Position numbers and translations under genes: made by a program
Origin: Gemmatimonadaceae bacterium
GTDB taxonomy: Bacteria; Gemmatimonadota; Gemmatimonadetes; Gemmatimonadales; Gemmatimonadaceae
Assembly: GCA_035533755.1 (NCBI GenBank)
Contig: DATLTC010000053.1
Location: 50,820 to 114,819, forward strand
Length of the DNA: 64,000 nt
Direction: 5' to 3'
The notes under the pieces: generated by a model
Databases searched by the model: none
What the model saw: the letters and a program-made list of their open reading frames with translations, nothing else
What the model was told of the DNA's origin: nothing
Shown: positions 26,751 to 35,567 of the stretch, piece by piece
How the letters are laid out: every line of letters starts with the position of its first letter
Position numbering within the stretch: position 1 is the first letter of the stretch

Positions 26751-28499
26751 CTACCGGCCGGCGAGGTCGCCGATGGCGTCGCGGAGGCGGCGTCCCAGCT
26801 CCTCCTCGGCGGCGGCAGCGGTGGGAGCGTGGAGCGCGGCGGTGGCCGCGATCTCGGCATCGCGCACGCTCACGCTGCGCACGATGCGCTTGACGAGCGG
26901 CAGCGAGCGCGCCGCGACGCTGAGCTGTCGCACGCCGAGCCCGAGCAGCGCGTAGGCCATGAGGGGCTGCGAAGCCATCTCGCCGCACACGCACACCTCG
27001 AGGCCCGCCTGGTCGCCCATGTCGACGATGCGGCGGATGAGGCGGAGCACGGCCGGATGCAGTGGGGTGAACCGGTTGGCGAGGTTCGCGTTGCCGCGGT
27101 CGACGGCCAGCGTGTATTGCACCAGGTCGTTGGTGCCGATGCTGAGGAACGCGACCTCGGCGGTGAAGGTATCGGCGGCCACGGCCGCGGCCGGCGTCTC
27201 GACCATGATCCCGAGCGGCACATCGCGGCGGTACGGCACGCCGCGGGCCTCCAGCTCGTCCGCGGCCTCGTCGAGCAGGGCACGGCTCTGGCGCACCTCG
27301 GCCACCGAGACGACCAGCGGGAGCATGATGCGCAGGTCGCCGTGCACCGCGGCGCGCAACAGGGCGCGGAGTTGGGTCCGGAAGATGGCCGGCTGGTCGA
27401 GGCACATGCGGATGGCGCGCCAGCCGAGGAAGGGATTGGGCTCGATGGGAAACCCGCCCACCGGCAGCTTGTCGCCCCCGATGTCGAACGTGCGGATGAT
27501 CACCGGCTTGCCGGCGAACGCTTCGACCACGCGCCGGTAGCTGCGATACTGCTCGTCCTCGTCGGGCATCGTGGCGCGCCCGACGACGAGGAATTCGGTG
27601 CGCATGAGCCCCACGCCCTCAGCGCCGCTGTCGCGGGCCGCGTCCGCCTCTTCCGGGAGATCGACGTTGGCCCGCAGCACCACCGTCACCCCATCCAGAC
27701 TGACGCTCTCCAGGTTGGCGAGCCGGCGCAACTCGGCGTCGACGATCTCCTCCTGGAGGGCGCGCTCGCGATAGGCCTCGACCTCGGCGTCGCTGGGGTT
27801 GATGGCGAGCACGCCGTTGGTGCCGTCGAGGATCGCCCGCTCGCCTCCGGCGAGCGTGCCGGCGGCGGTGCGCAGGCCGACCACGGCCGGCAGCCCCAGC
27901 GACCGGGCCAGGATCGCCACGTGCGAGGTGCGTGTGCCGGCGTCGGTGGCGATGCCGATGATCGCCTCGCGGTCGAGCTGGACCGTGAGGCCCGGGGTGA
28001 GGTCGTGCGTGACGAGGATGGCCCGCGCGCCCTTGGGCAGATCCACCGGGTCGTGATCGGGCAGGTCGAGCAGCAGCGACAGGACGCGGATGTGCACGTC
28101 GGTGAGATCGCTCACCCGTTCGCGCAGCATCGCCACCGAGTGGCGGGCAAAGCGCTGCCGCCACTCGAGCATGACGAGATCGAACGCCTTCTCGGCGCCG
28201 AGGTTCTGGCGAATGAACTCCTCGACCCCCGACAGGAGCTCGGTGTCTTCGAGAATCGAGTGCTGGACGTCGAAGATCGCGGCCTCCTCGCGCCCCGCCG
28301 CCGCCTCGACACGCGACCGCACCTGATTGAGGCGATCCTTGGCGCGATCGACGGCGGCGTGGAACCGGCGCACCTCGGCGGCCACGTGGTCGGCGGGGAT
28401 CAGGCGATGCGGGACGTCGGGCACCTCCCACCGGAGGAGGTGGATGGTGCCGACGGCGATGCCGGGCGACGCGGGGACTCCGGAGAGCGTCTGCTCCAT
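26751..28499 (-). CDS. ptsI: PTS enzyme I (phosphoenolpyruvate-protein phosphotransferase)
   Basis: 582 residues. The N-terminal domain holds the phosphorylated His (about residue 193, GTRTSHVAILARSLG). The C-terminal PEP-binding barrel has LMRTEFLVVGR, FDIGGDKLPV and the catalytic Cys in CVCGEMAS. It takes phosphate from PEP to HPr. It starts within the HPr stop (TGATG) and is last in the PTS gene run. Confidence 0.95.
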   Translation of the reverse strand: MEQTLSGVPASPGIAVGTIHLLRWEVPDVPHRLIPADHVAAEVRRFHAAVDRAKDRLNQVRSRVEAAAGREEAAIFDVQHSILEDTELLSGVEEFIRQNLGAEKAFDLVMLEWRQRFARHSVAMLRERVSDLTDVHIRVLSLLLDLPDHDPVDLPKGARAILVTHDLTPGLTVQLDREAIIGIATDAGTRTSHVAILARSLGLPAVVGLRTAAGTLAGGERAILDGTNGVLAINPSDAEVEAYRERALQEEIVDAELRRLANLESVSLDGVTVVLRANVDLPEEADAARDSGAEGVGLMRTEFLVVGRATMPDEDEQYRSYRRVVEAFAGKPVIIRTFDIGGDKLPVGGFPIEPNPFLGWRAIRMCLDQPAIFRTQLRALLRAAVHGDLRIMLPLVVSVAEVRQSRALLDEAADELEARGVPYRRDVPLGIMVETPAAAVAADTFTAEVAFLSIGTNDLVQYTLAVDRGNANLANRFTPLHPAVLRLIRRIVDMGDQAGLEVCVCGEMASQPLMAYALLGLGVRQLSVAARSLPLVKRIVRSVSVRDAEIAATAALHAPTAAAAEEELGRRLRDAIGDLAGR

Positions 28500-28765
28500 C
28501 AGGGTTCTCCGAACCCGTCGGCGATGAGCGCGGCCAGCGCGTCGAGCGCCTGTTCGGCGTCCGGTCCCTCGGCGCGCAGCGTGAGCTGCGCCCCGCGCTC
28601 GGCGGCCAGCATCATCACGCCCATGATGCTCTTGCCGTTCACCTCGAGGTCGTCGCGAATGAGCATGATGTCGCTGCGATACTTAGACGCGAGCTTCACG
28701 ATCTGCGCCGCCGGGCGCGCGTGGAGCCCGACCTTGTTGACGATCGTCACGGTGCGTTCAGCCAT
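28499..28765 (-). CDS. ptsH: Phosphocarrier protein HPr
   Basis: 88 residues. His15 in KVGLHARPAAQ is the phosphotransfer site. Ser46 in NGKSIMGVMML is at exactly the Bacillus HPr position phosphorylated by HprK, consistent with the hprK gene in the same array. Starts and stops overlap its neighbours by one base on both sides. Confidence 0.95.
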   Translation of the reverse strand: MAERTVTIVNKVGLHARPAAQIVKLASKYRSDIMLIRDDLEVNGKSIMGVMMLAAERGAQLTLRAEGPDAEQALDALAALIADGFGEP

Positions 28766-29538
28766 CAGCGAGCCACCGAGAAGAGGACGAATGCCGAGAC
28801 CACGAGGAGCGCGAACCGCCAGCCTTCGAGCCGTGCCTGTGCCTTCACCACGATCACCGCGCCGACGAGGGTGGCCACCAGAATTTCGTCGATCAACGTG
28901 CGGCCGGGCCCGACGATCCTGGCGAACGCGAGCGGCAGCCCGATCCCGGTGGCGAGCGCGGCGGCGCGACCGATGGTCGTGGGCCCACGCCGCAGGATGG
29001 GGTGGCCGAGACCGGCCGCCACCCCCAACCCCTGCGTCCATCCGGTGCGGAGCCCCCACAGCAGGAGCGCCACGTGCCCCGCATTGTACATCACGAGAAA
29101 GACGGTGACCACAGTGAGGGCCGAAGCCCCCAGTCCGAACAGGGCCAGGGCGATGACCGACGACAGCGGCAGCCAGCCCGCCCAGACCAGCCGGTCGCCG
29201 ACGCTGCCCAGGGGGCCGCAGAGGGCGGTGCGGAAGCGCTCGATGCGCTCGGCCGGCTCGCGGTCGAGCTCGGCGCGGGCCAGCGCGCCCACGGCGAACG
29301 CGGCCAGGTACGGATGGGCATTGAAGTAGCGTCCCTCGCGCGCGATCGCCGCCTTGAATTCCGGCGCGTGTACGCCGCCGGGCAGGCGACGGAGGGCCGG
29401 TTCGAGGCAGAAGGCGATCCCGTTACCCATCAGGGTCTCGTAATTCCACGAGCCCTGGATGGTGAGCAGACGGAGCAGGATCGCGGCGCGTGTGCGGAGC
29501 GGCAGCCGGGGAACCGGCGTGGCGGCGCGGGCGATCAT
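28765..29538 (-). CDS. PTS mannose/fructose/sorbose-family IID component
   Basis: 257 residues. The N-terminal LLTIQGSWNYETLMGNGIAFCLEP matches the IID family start (QxSWNYERMQxLGF). Later parts have FRTALCGPLGSVGDRLVWAG and several membrane helices in the C-terminal half. With IIC it forms the membrane channel of the mannose-type PTS. ATG 29538 overlaps the IIC stop by four bases. Confidence 0.9.
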   Translation of the reverse strand: MIARAATPVPRLPLRTRAAILLRLLTIQGSWNYETLMGNGIAFCLEPALRRLPGGVHAPEFKAAIAREGRYFNAHPYLAAFAVGALARAELDREPAERIERFRTALCGPLGSVGDRLVWAGWLPLSSVIALALFGLGASALTVVTVFLVMYNAGHVALLLWGLRTGWTQGLGVAAGLGHPILRRGPTTIGRAAALATGIGLPLAFARIVGPGRTLIDEILVATLVGAVIVVKAQARLEGWRFALLVVSAFVLFSVAR

Positions 29539-30224
29539 CGCATCCCCAGGACGAGGAGGCCGATGCCGAGTCCGCCCAGGAACAACCAGCGCGCGCCGGC
29601 CGTGGAGTGAAACAGCTTCCACCCCGCCCCGACGGCGACGCTGGCGGCGGTGGCCACGAGGAGCGCCCGCGAGTACTGGTCGGGCACGGTCCAGCGCTGC
29701 AGGACCCGCGTCTCCGCGGGCGCCAACGCGGCGTACGCGAGCGCCGAGAGCGCGACGCCGCGCGCGAGGTCGGCGGTGAGCCCCGAGAGCTGGAGGCCGA
29801 CGACGGCGCCGCGCGAACCGGCGTCGAGGTCGGCGCGCCGGCGGGTGGCCCACACGGCATTGCGCTGCCGCAGCTTGACCATGGTCCAGCCGCCGATCCA
29901 GGCCACGAACAATCCGCCGAGGACGGCGACGACGAGGGAGCCCACGACCTCTCCGCCCTTGGCCCCGGTGGCGTAGATCGCCCCCGCGACGACGGACGCC
30001 GAACCCCACTCGGGGTATCGGGAGGCGCCCACGGGGAGCGTCTCGAGCGCGATCAGTTCGAGCACGGCACCCACGAGCAGCCCGTGCATGGGCGCGCCGG
30101 CCAGCATGCCGCCGAGCGTGGCGGCCACGAGGGGGCGCGAGATCATGGCCTGCGGAAAGCTGACCGTGTCGAGGCCGGCCACGCCGCCGAGCAGCGCGAT
30201 GGGCAGGAGGTCGGCCAGCGTCAC
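29535..30224 (-). CDS. PTS mannose/fructose/sorbose-family IIC component
   Basis: 229 residues with six or more hydrophobic segments. It has VAGLDTVSFPQAMISRPLVA and the family-type GLLVGAVLELIALETLPVGA. It is somewhat shorter than the E. coli ManY (266). It forms the sugar translocation pathway with IID. GTG 30224 overlaps the IIB stop by four bases. Confidence 0.88.
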   Translation of the reverse strand: MTLADLLPIALLGGVAGLDTVSFPQAMISRPLVAATLGGMLAGAPMHGLLVGAVLELIALETLPVGASRYPEWGSASVVAGAIYATGAKGGEVVGSLVVAVLGGLFVAWIGGWTMVKLRQRNAVWATRRRADLDAGSRGAVVGLQLSGLTADLARGVALSALAYAALAPAETRVLQRWTVPDQYSRALLVATAASVAVGAGWKLFHSTAGARWLFLGGLGIGLLVLGMR

Positions 30225-30709
30225 GACGGCCCCCCGCCGCCGAGGATCTCGTCCAGCGGCACGGCGCGCGACGACGGCACGTCCTGCGCCGTGACGGCGA
30301 TGCCGCGGGCCGCGATGTCGCGCAGGGCGCGCTCCTCGTCCGGCGCGAGGAACACGTAGCGCAGCCGTTGGGTGCGGTCCGACCGATGATGGATGCCGCC
30401 GAGGTTCACGGCGGGGACGCCGCCCGACGCGGCGACGGCGCGCATCGTGTTCACGTCGCCGGTGAGCAGGATGCCGGGCCGTGGGTCGCGGCGGAATTCG
30501 TCGAGCCGGGAGCAGCAGCCCGCCGCCGTCTCGAAGTACACGTCCATGCCGGGTGGCACGGCCATGCGATAGAGATCGCGCTCCCACTCGCTGGCGGCGA
30601 TGTCGTCGTCCACGAGCACGATGAACCGGATGTCGAGCGGCTGGCCCCAACCGAGCACGACCTGGCCGTGGATGAGGCGGTCGTCGATGCGGTAGAGCGC
30701 GAGGCTCAC
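30221..30709 (-). CDS. PTS mannose/fructose/sorbose-family IIB component
   Basis: 162 residues. The active His14 lies in the canonical YRIDDRLIHGQVVLGWG. The rest keeps the IIB fold (FIVLVDDDIAAS, AVNLGGIHHR). It accepts phosphate from IIA and passes it to sugar. Here IIA and IIB are separate proteins, unlike the E. coli ManX fusion. Confidence 0.93.
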   Translation of the reverse strand: MSLALYRIDDRLIHGQVVLGWGQPLDIRFIVLVDDDIAASEWERDLYRMAVPPGMDVYFETAAGCCSRLDEFRRDPRPGILLTGDVNTMRAVAASGGVPAVNLGGIHHRSDRTQRLRYVFLAPDEERALRDIAARGIAVTAQDVPSSRAVPLDEILGGGGPS

Positions 30710-31098
30710 GGGGTGCCCTCCACGGCGTCGATCGCGGCGCGCCCGCGTTCGGCGGCGTGGCGGGCCGCCGTCGCCGCGGGCAGGGCGTCGGCGAACGCGA
30801 AGTCCAGCAGCGCGGGCAGATTGGCGCCCGACACGAGCACGGCGTCGGGCATGCCGTGGAGGATGCGCCGCGCCGCCATGGTGCAGCTGCCGGCGTGCAG
30901 GTCGGTGAACAGCACGCGGGCGCCGGTGCGTTCCATGGTCTCGCGCAGCAGGGCCTCGATGTCGGCGGTGCTCAGCGTGGGCACGGCCACCGGGAAGAAT
31001 ATGTGCCCGCGTCCGGTGATGGCCTCGACGGCCGACACGAGGCCGGTGGCGAAGTCGGCATGGCCGGCGACGATGGCGCGGGGCTGGCTATTCGTCAT
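30706..31098 (-). CDS. PTS mannose-family IIA component
   Basis: 130 residues. The phosphorylated His is residue 13 (IVAGHADFATGL), and FTDLHAGSCTMAARR and AVLVSGANLPALLDF complete the EIIA-Man fold. It is cytoplasmic. Its start overlaps the hprK stop by 11 bases, coupling the transporter to its regulator. Confidence 0.92.
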   Translation of the reverse strand: MTNSQPRAIVAGHADFATGLVSAVEAITGRGHIFFPVAVPTLSTADIEALLRETMERTGARVLFTDLHAGSCTMAARRILHGMPDAVLVSGANLPALLDFAFADALPAATAARHAAERGRAAIDAVEGTP

Positions 31099-32059
31099 CT
31101 TGCTGGAGGTACTGCTTCACGTCGGCGGCGGCGCGCATGCGCCCGATCAACCGTTCATTGAATCGTTCGGCAGGATCGAAGCCGCTGTACTTGAGCAGGT
31201 GGTTGAGGGCGATGACTTCGGCCACCACCGTGATGTTCTTTCCGGGATTGAGCGGAACCGTGATCTTGGGCAGGTCGACGTCGAGGATCGTCGTCGTCTC
31301 GCCGTCGAGCCCGGTGCGCTCGACGAACGTGTCCTGGTGCCACTCCTCGAGCTGGACCACCACCTCGATGCGTTTCTGCTGGCGCACGGCCCGCACGCCG
31401 AAGATGGCCGGCACGTCGACGAGCCCGATGCCGCGGATCTCCATGTAGTGGCGCTGCAGCTCGTGGCCGCTGCCGATCACGACGTCGGTGCCGCGCCGCT
31501 TGGCGAACACGAGGTCGTCGGCCACCAGACGGTGCCCCCGCTCCACCAGGTCGAGCACGCACTCCGACTTGCCGATGCCGCTGCGCCCCATGAACAGGAG
31601 GCCCACGCCGAACACGTCGGCCAGCGAGCCGTGGAGTGTGGTGGTGGGCGCGAACGCGTCTTCGAGCCAGGGCTTGACGCGGGTATAGAACTCGTTGGTC
31701 TTGAGCAGCGACGTGAACACGGGAACGCCGGCCACTCCGGCCGCGGCGATCATGCCCGGCGGCGGCTCCAGCCCCTTGGTCACGAACACGCACGGAATTG
31801 CGTGCGAGAAGAACAGCTCGAGCACGCGCGTGCGTTCGTCGGCGTCACGCGTGGAGAGGTACGTCACCTCGGTTTCCCCGAAGACCTGGATCCGGTGCCC
31901 CGGAAAGCGCTCGGTGTAGCCGGCCAGCACCAGTCCGGGGCTGGAGATGTTGGGGCTCCGGATCTCGCGGTCGAGCGCGCCGGTGCCCTGGACGTGCTCC
32001 AGCTGCAGCACGTCGCGCATCCGCTCGAGCAGACGGCCCGCGGTGAGCGGCTCCTTCAC
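31088..32059 (-). CDS. hprK: HPr kinase/phosphorylase
   Basis: 323 residues. An N-terminal regulatory domain (residues 1-130) is followed by the kinase domain with Walker A GRSGIGKS (158-165), the catalytic His region TLHGSLAD (His143), and the HprK signature around HYMEIRGIGLVDV. It phosphorylates HPr on Ser46 in response to metabolite levels and reverses this. GTG 32059 overlaps the hpf stop by four bases. Confidence 0.95.
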   Translation of the reverse strand: MKEPLTAGRLLERMRDVLQLEHVQGTGALDREIRSPNISSPGLVLAGYTERFPGHRIQVFGETEVTYLSTRDADERTRVLELFFSHAIPCVFVTKGLEPPPGMIAAAGVAGVPVFTSLLKTNEFYTRVKPWLEDAFAPTTTLHGSLADVFGVGLLFMGRSGIGKSECVLDLVERGHRLVADDLVFAKRRGTDVVIGSGHELQRHYMEIRGIGLVDVPAIFGVRAVRQQKRIEVVVQLEEWHQDTFVERTGLDGETTTILDVDLPKITVPLNPGKNITVVAEVIALNHLLKYSGFDPAERFNERLIGRMRAAADVKQYLQQDDE

Positions 32060-32373
32060 GCGCGGCCTCCGCGCGGCGCACGGGGACGGGCGCGCCGCTT
32101 GCGACGCGACGTCTCGATCTGGGTCTCGAGCCGGGCGAGCGCCTCGGTGAGCGCCGACCCGGCGTACCGCTGGCAGCCCTCGGCGATCAGCGGCTTGCGG
32201 CGGGGCGCGGTAAGCACGATCTCGACGCGATGGCCGGGCCCGTCCTGCTCGAATCGCACCAGCGCGTCGACGGGAAGGGCGAGGCGGTCGGCCAGCCGGG
32301 CCAGCGCCTGCTCGGCGCGGCGCCGCAGACGGGGGGACATGACGGCGTGGTGGGCATGAAAGATGACGTCCAT
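32056..32373 (-). CDS. hpf: Short ribosome hibernation promoting factor (HPF/RaiA family)
   Basis: 105 residues. It shows the HPF/YfiA N-terminal domain pattern (MDVIFHAHHAVMSPRLRRRAEQALARL, with HRVEIVLTAPRR) plus a strongly basic tail, but no C-terminal dimerisation domain, so it is the short form. The family binds the 30S A/P sites in stationary phase. Its place beside PTS genes is common in several phyla. It shares TGATG with the glycosyltransferase stop. Confidence 0.8.
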   Translation of the reverse strand: MDVIFHAHHAVMSPRLRRRAEQALARLADRLALPVDALVRFEQDGPGHRVEIVLTAPRRKPLIAEGCQRYAGSALTEALARLETQIETSRRKRRARPRAPRGGRA

Positions 32374-33482
32374 CAGACGGAACCCTCCGCGGACAGCACG
32401 CGGGTGAGGTGTTGTTCGGTCTGCTCCGCGGCGCGTTCCCACGTGAAGCTCTCGGCGAACCGGCGCGCCTGAACGCCGAGCTGCTCGACGAGCGCCGGAG
32501 CCGCGGCGAGCCGGTCCATGGCGGCCGCCATCGCGGCGGTGTCGCCGTGCGCGACCAGGAACCCGGTCTCGCCATCGCGCACCGATTCGCGAATTCCCGG
32601 CGAATTCGACGCGACGACCGGCGTCCCGCACGCCGCTGCCTCCAGATTCGTGATGCCCCACCCCTCCTTGGGCGATGCGAACGCCAGGGCCCAGGCGCGA
32701 CGCAACAGCGCCAGCTTTTCCGGCTCGCTGATACGCCCAAGAAACCGCACGCGCTGGGCGAGGTCAAGCGAGGCCGCCAGGCGCTCCAGCGCCGGGCGGT
32801 AGTCGCCCGCGCCGGCGATCTCGAGCACGCTGTGGCGATCCGCCATGGCGGCGAACGCGCGGATCACGAGGTGCACGCCCTTGTAGTGCTTGAGGCGGCC
32901 CAGGTAGGCGAAGGTCGGCGTGGCGGCGCGCGTCCCGGCGGCCGGCGTGTAGGCCACGGTATCGATGCCGGGATAGATGACCACGACATGGGACCGGGCA
33001 ATGCCCCGATGCGCGAGGTCATCGGCAGTGCTCTCGCTGATCGCCTCGAACGGCGTGCGCCGGTACACCCGGCCGAGCGGGCGCTCGGCCATCCAGACCG
33101 CGGCCGCGAGGGGCGCGGGGAATTCCTGGAATGCCGTGCTGCCGAACAGGTGCGGCACCAGCGCCAGGACCCGCGGGGCGCCCCACCGCGGCGTGTAGAG
33201 CGGGATCTTGTTGATGTCCTCGACCAGCACGTCGCACGCGCCGGCCAGTCGGCGCGCGTAGTACCGGCGGGCGAGAAACGGGAACGTGTGCCGCGTGCCT
33301 ACGCGATGGACCTCGATCCCGTCGAGCACGGCGCGCGGCGGCGCGCCGGACCATCCGCCGCACAACAACGCCACCTGATGGCCGCCCGCGGCCAGCCGGC
33401 CGAAGATCTCGTGCAGGTGGATCTCGGCGCCGCCGGCCAGCGGGTTGTCGCGATCCTGCCAGTTGACGAGCAGGATGCGCAC
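32373..33482 (-). CDS. Glycosyltransferase family 4 (GT-B fold)
   Basis: 369 residues. The N-terminal NPLAGGAEIHLHEIFGRLAAGG and the C-terminal donor-binding block FASPKEGWGITNLEAAACGTPVVAS identify a GT4 glycosyltransferase. Donor and acceptor are unknown; lipopolysaccharide or capsule sugars are typical. GTG 33482 overlaps the nusB TAG by one base. It has no glycan-synthesis neighbours. Confidence 0.88.
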   Translation of the reverse strand: MRILLVNWQDRDNPLAGGAEIHLHEIFGRLAAGGHQVALLCGGWSGAPPRAVLDGIEVHRVGTRHTFPFLARRYYARRLAGACDVLVEDINKIPLYTPRWGAPRVLALVPHLFGSTAFQEFPAPLAAAVWMAERPLGRVYRRTPFEAISESTADDLAHRGIARSHVVVIYPGIDTVAYTPAAGTRAATPTFAYLGRLKHYKGVHLVIRAFAAMADRHSVLEIAGAGDYRPALERLAASLDLAQRVRFLGRISEPEKLALLRRAWALAFASPKEGWGITNLEAAACGTPVVASNSPGIRESVRDGETGFLVAHGDTAAMAAAMDRLAAAPALVEQLGVQARRFAESFTWERAAEQTEQHLTRVLSAEGSV

Positions 33483-33892
33483 TACAGGCGCCCCATGCGG
33501 CGCGCGAGCGCATCGACCACCCCGTTCACGAAGCGGGCGCTCTGCTCGCTGCCGTAGCGCTCGGCCAGGCGGATCGCTTCCTGGATGACGACGCGGGCCG
33601 GCGTCTCCCCAATCCGCAATTCGGCGGCAGCCACGCGGAGCACGCTGCGCTCGATCGCCCCGAGCCGTTCGAGGCGCCAGTTGGTGGTGACCTCCACCAG
33701 ATCGCGGTCGATGTCGGCGCCGTGTTGCTGCACCTGGCGCACGAGAAGGCCGGCAAGCCGCCGCTCCTCCGGCGCGATGCCGAGGTCGTCCCAGATCGTG
33801 GTGGCCACGCGTTCGAGATCGTTCGAGCCGCGGACGTCCCACGCGTAGAGCGCTTGCAGCGCCCGCGCGCGGGCGCGCGTTTCAACTCTCAT
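33482..33892 (-). CDS. nusB: Transcription antitermination protein NusB
   Basis: 136 residues. RVETRARARALQALYAWDVRG at the start and VAAAELRIGETPARVVIQEAIRLAERYG later match NusB, an all-helical protein that with NusE(S10) binds boxA RNA for rRNA antitermination. It overlaps ribH by 11 bases; the ribH-nusB order is widely conserved. Confidence 0.95.
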   Translation of the reverse strand: MRVETRARARALQALYAWDVRGSNDLERVATTIWDDLGIAPEERRLAGLLVRQVQQHGADIDRDLVEVTTNWRLERLGAIERSVLRVAAAELRIGETPARVVIQEAIRLAERYGSEQSARFVNGVVDALARRMGRL

Positions 33893-34361
33893 TCGCGGCG
33901 TCCAGGCGATCGAAGAGTTCGGCCATCTCGAGCGCGGCGAGCGCCGCGTCCCATCCCTTGTTGCCGTGGTCGCCGCCGGCGCGGGCCTCGGCCTGCTCGA
34001 TCGTGTCGCAGGTGAGCACGCCGAACCCCACCGGCACGTCGAATTCGGCCGAGGCCTGGGCCAGGCCACGCGCCGCTTCGCCCGCCACGTAGTCGAAATG
34101 CGGCGTGTCGCCGCGGATCACGGCGCCCAGCGCCACAACGGCGTCGTAGCGCTCGCTGGCCATGAGCCGACGGGCGACCACCGGCAACTCCCACGCGCCG
34201 GGCACCCAGACCATGTCCACGTCTTCGGCGGCCACGCCGTGGCGCACGAGGGCGTCGAGCGCCCCGTCGGCGAGTCTGCTGGTGATCGCGTCGTTGAAGC
34301 GACTTGCCAGGACCGCGACGCGGCGGCCGTGGCCAGAAGGCGTTCCGGAAAATTCAGCCAT
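33882..34361 (-). CDS. ribH: 6,7-dimethyl-8-ribityllumazine synthase
   Basis: 159 residues. VAVLASRFNDAITSRLADGAL, VWVPGAWELPVVARRL and VALGAVIRGDTPHFDYV are the ligand-binding signatures. It condenses the pyrimidine and butanone phosphate precursors into lumazine for riboflavin synthesis. It follows ribBA directly. Confidence 0.96.
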   Translation of the reverse strand: MAEFSGTPSGHGRRVAVLASRFNDAITSRLADGALDALVRHGVAAEDVDMVWVPGAWELPVVARRLMASERYDAVVALGAVIRGDTPHFDYVAGEAARGLAQASAEFDVPVGFGVLTCDTIEQAEARAGGDHGNKGWDAALAALEMAELFDRLDAANES

Positions 34362-35567
34362 TTAGGAGGCGAGGAGGTGTCCGAGCTTGTCGCGCTTGGT
34401 CTTCATGTAGCCGGCGTTCTCGTCCTGCGCCGGCTGGACGATCGGCACCCGCTCGTCGACGCGCAGGCCGTAGCCTTCGAGCCCGACCATCTTGCGCGGA
34501 TTGTTGGTGATCGGGCGGATGGACTGGAGGCCGATGTCGAGCAGGATCTGCGCGCCGATGCCGTAGTTGCGCAGATCTGGCTTGAAGCCGAGCCGTTCGT
34601 TGGCTTCGACGGTATCGATGCCCGTGTCCTGCAGCTCGTACGCCTTGAGCTTGTTGAGGAGCCCGATGCCGCGCCCTTCCTGATCGAGGTACACGATGAC
34701 GCCGCGCCCCTCCTCGGAGATCATGCGCATGGCGGTGTCGAGCTGCCACCCGCAGTCGCAGCGCAGCGAGTGGAACACGTCGCCGGTGAGGCATTTGGAA
34801 TGCATGCGGACGAGCACGCTCTCCGCGCCCAGGACGTCGCCGTACACCAGGGCCACGTGCTCGTGGCGATCGACGTCATTCCGGTAGCCGATGATGCGCC
34901 AGGTGCCGAACGCGGTGGGCAGCCGCGCTTCGGCCACGCGGTGCACCAGGCGTTCGTTCTTGAGGCGGTGGGCGACGACCTGCGCCACGGTGATGAACGT
35001 GAGCTGATGCTCCTCGGCGAACTTCTCGAGCCGGGGGCGCCGTGCCGCGCTGCCGTCCTCGCTCAGGATCTCGCAGATGACGCCGGCGGGGTACAGGCCG
35101 GCGAGCCGGGCGAGATCGGTGGCCGCCTCGGTGTGGCCCACGCGCTGGAGCACGCCGCCCTCGCGCGACCGCAGCGGGAACACGTGGCCGCCGTGCCGCA
35201 GGTCGGTGGGGACGGTGGCGGGATCGACGGCCACGCGAATGGTCGTCGCCCGGTCGTGGGCGCTGATGCCGGTGGTCACGCCGAACCGCGGGCTGGCATC
35301 GATGCTCACCGTGTACGCCGTGCGGTACTCGTCGGGATTGGTCTCGCTCATCGGCGCGAGGTCGAGCTGGTCGACGCGTTCCGGAGGGAGCGCCACGCAG
35401 ATGAGGCCGCCCGCCTTGCGGATCATGAAGTTGACCATGTCCGCGGTGACGAGCTCGGCCGCGCAGATGAGATCGCCCTCGTTCTCGCGATCCTCGTCAT
35501 CGGCCACGATCACGAACTTGCCGGCGCGCAGGTCGGCGATCGCCTGGTCTACGGTGCCAAAGGTCAT
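34362..35567 (-). CDS. ribBA: 3,4-dihydroxy-2-butanone-4-phosphate synthase / GTP cyclohydrolase II fusion
   Basis: 401 residues. The RibB half (1-200) shows DDEDRENEGDLICAAE and the GHTEAATDLARLAG block. The RibA half (about 205-401) has the zinc ligands HSLRCDCGWQL (upstream Cys in SKCLTGD) and YLDQEGRGIGL. It supplies both starting precursors of riboflavin. ATG 35567 overlaps the ribE stop by four bases. Confidence 0.96.
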   Translation of the reverse strand: MTFGTVDQAIADLRAGKFVIVADDEDRENEGDLICAAELVTADMVNFMIRKAGGLICVALPPERVDQLDLAPMSETNPDEYRTAYTVSIDASPRFGVTTGISAHDRATTIRVAVDPATVPTDLRHGGHVFPLRSREGGVLQRVGHTEAATDLARLAGLYPAGVICEILSEDGSAARRPRLEKFAEEHQLTFITVAQVVAHRLKNERLVHRVAEARLPTAFGTWRIIGYRNDVDRHEHVALVYGDVLGAESVLVRMHSKCLTGDVFHSLRCDCGWQLDTAMRMISEEGRGVIVYLDQEGRGIGLLNKLKAYELQDTGIDTVEANERLGFKPDLRNYGIGAQILLDIGLQSIRPITNNPRKMVGLEGYGLRVDERVPIVQPAQDENAGYMKTKRDKLGHLLAS

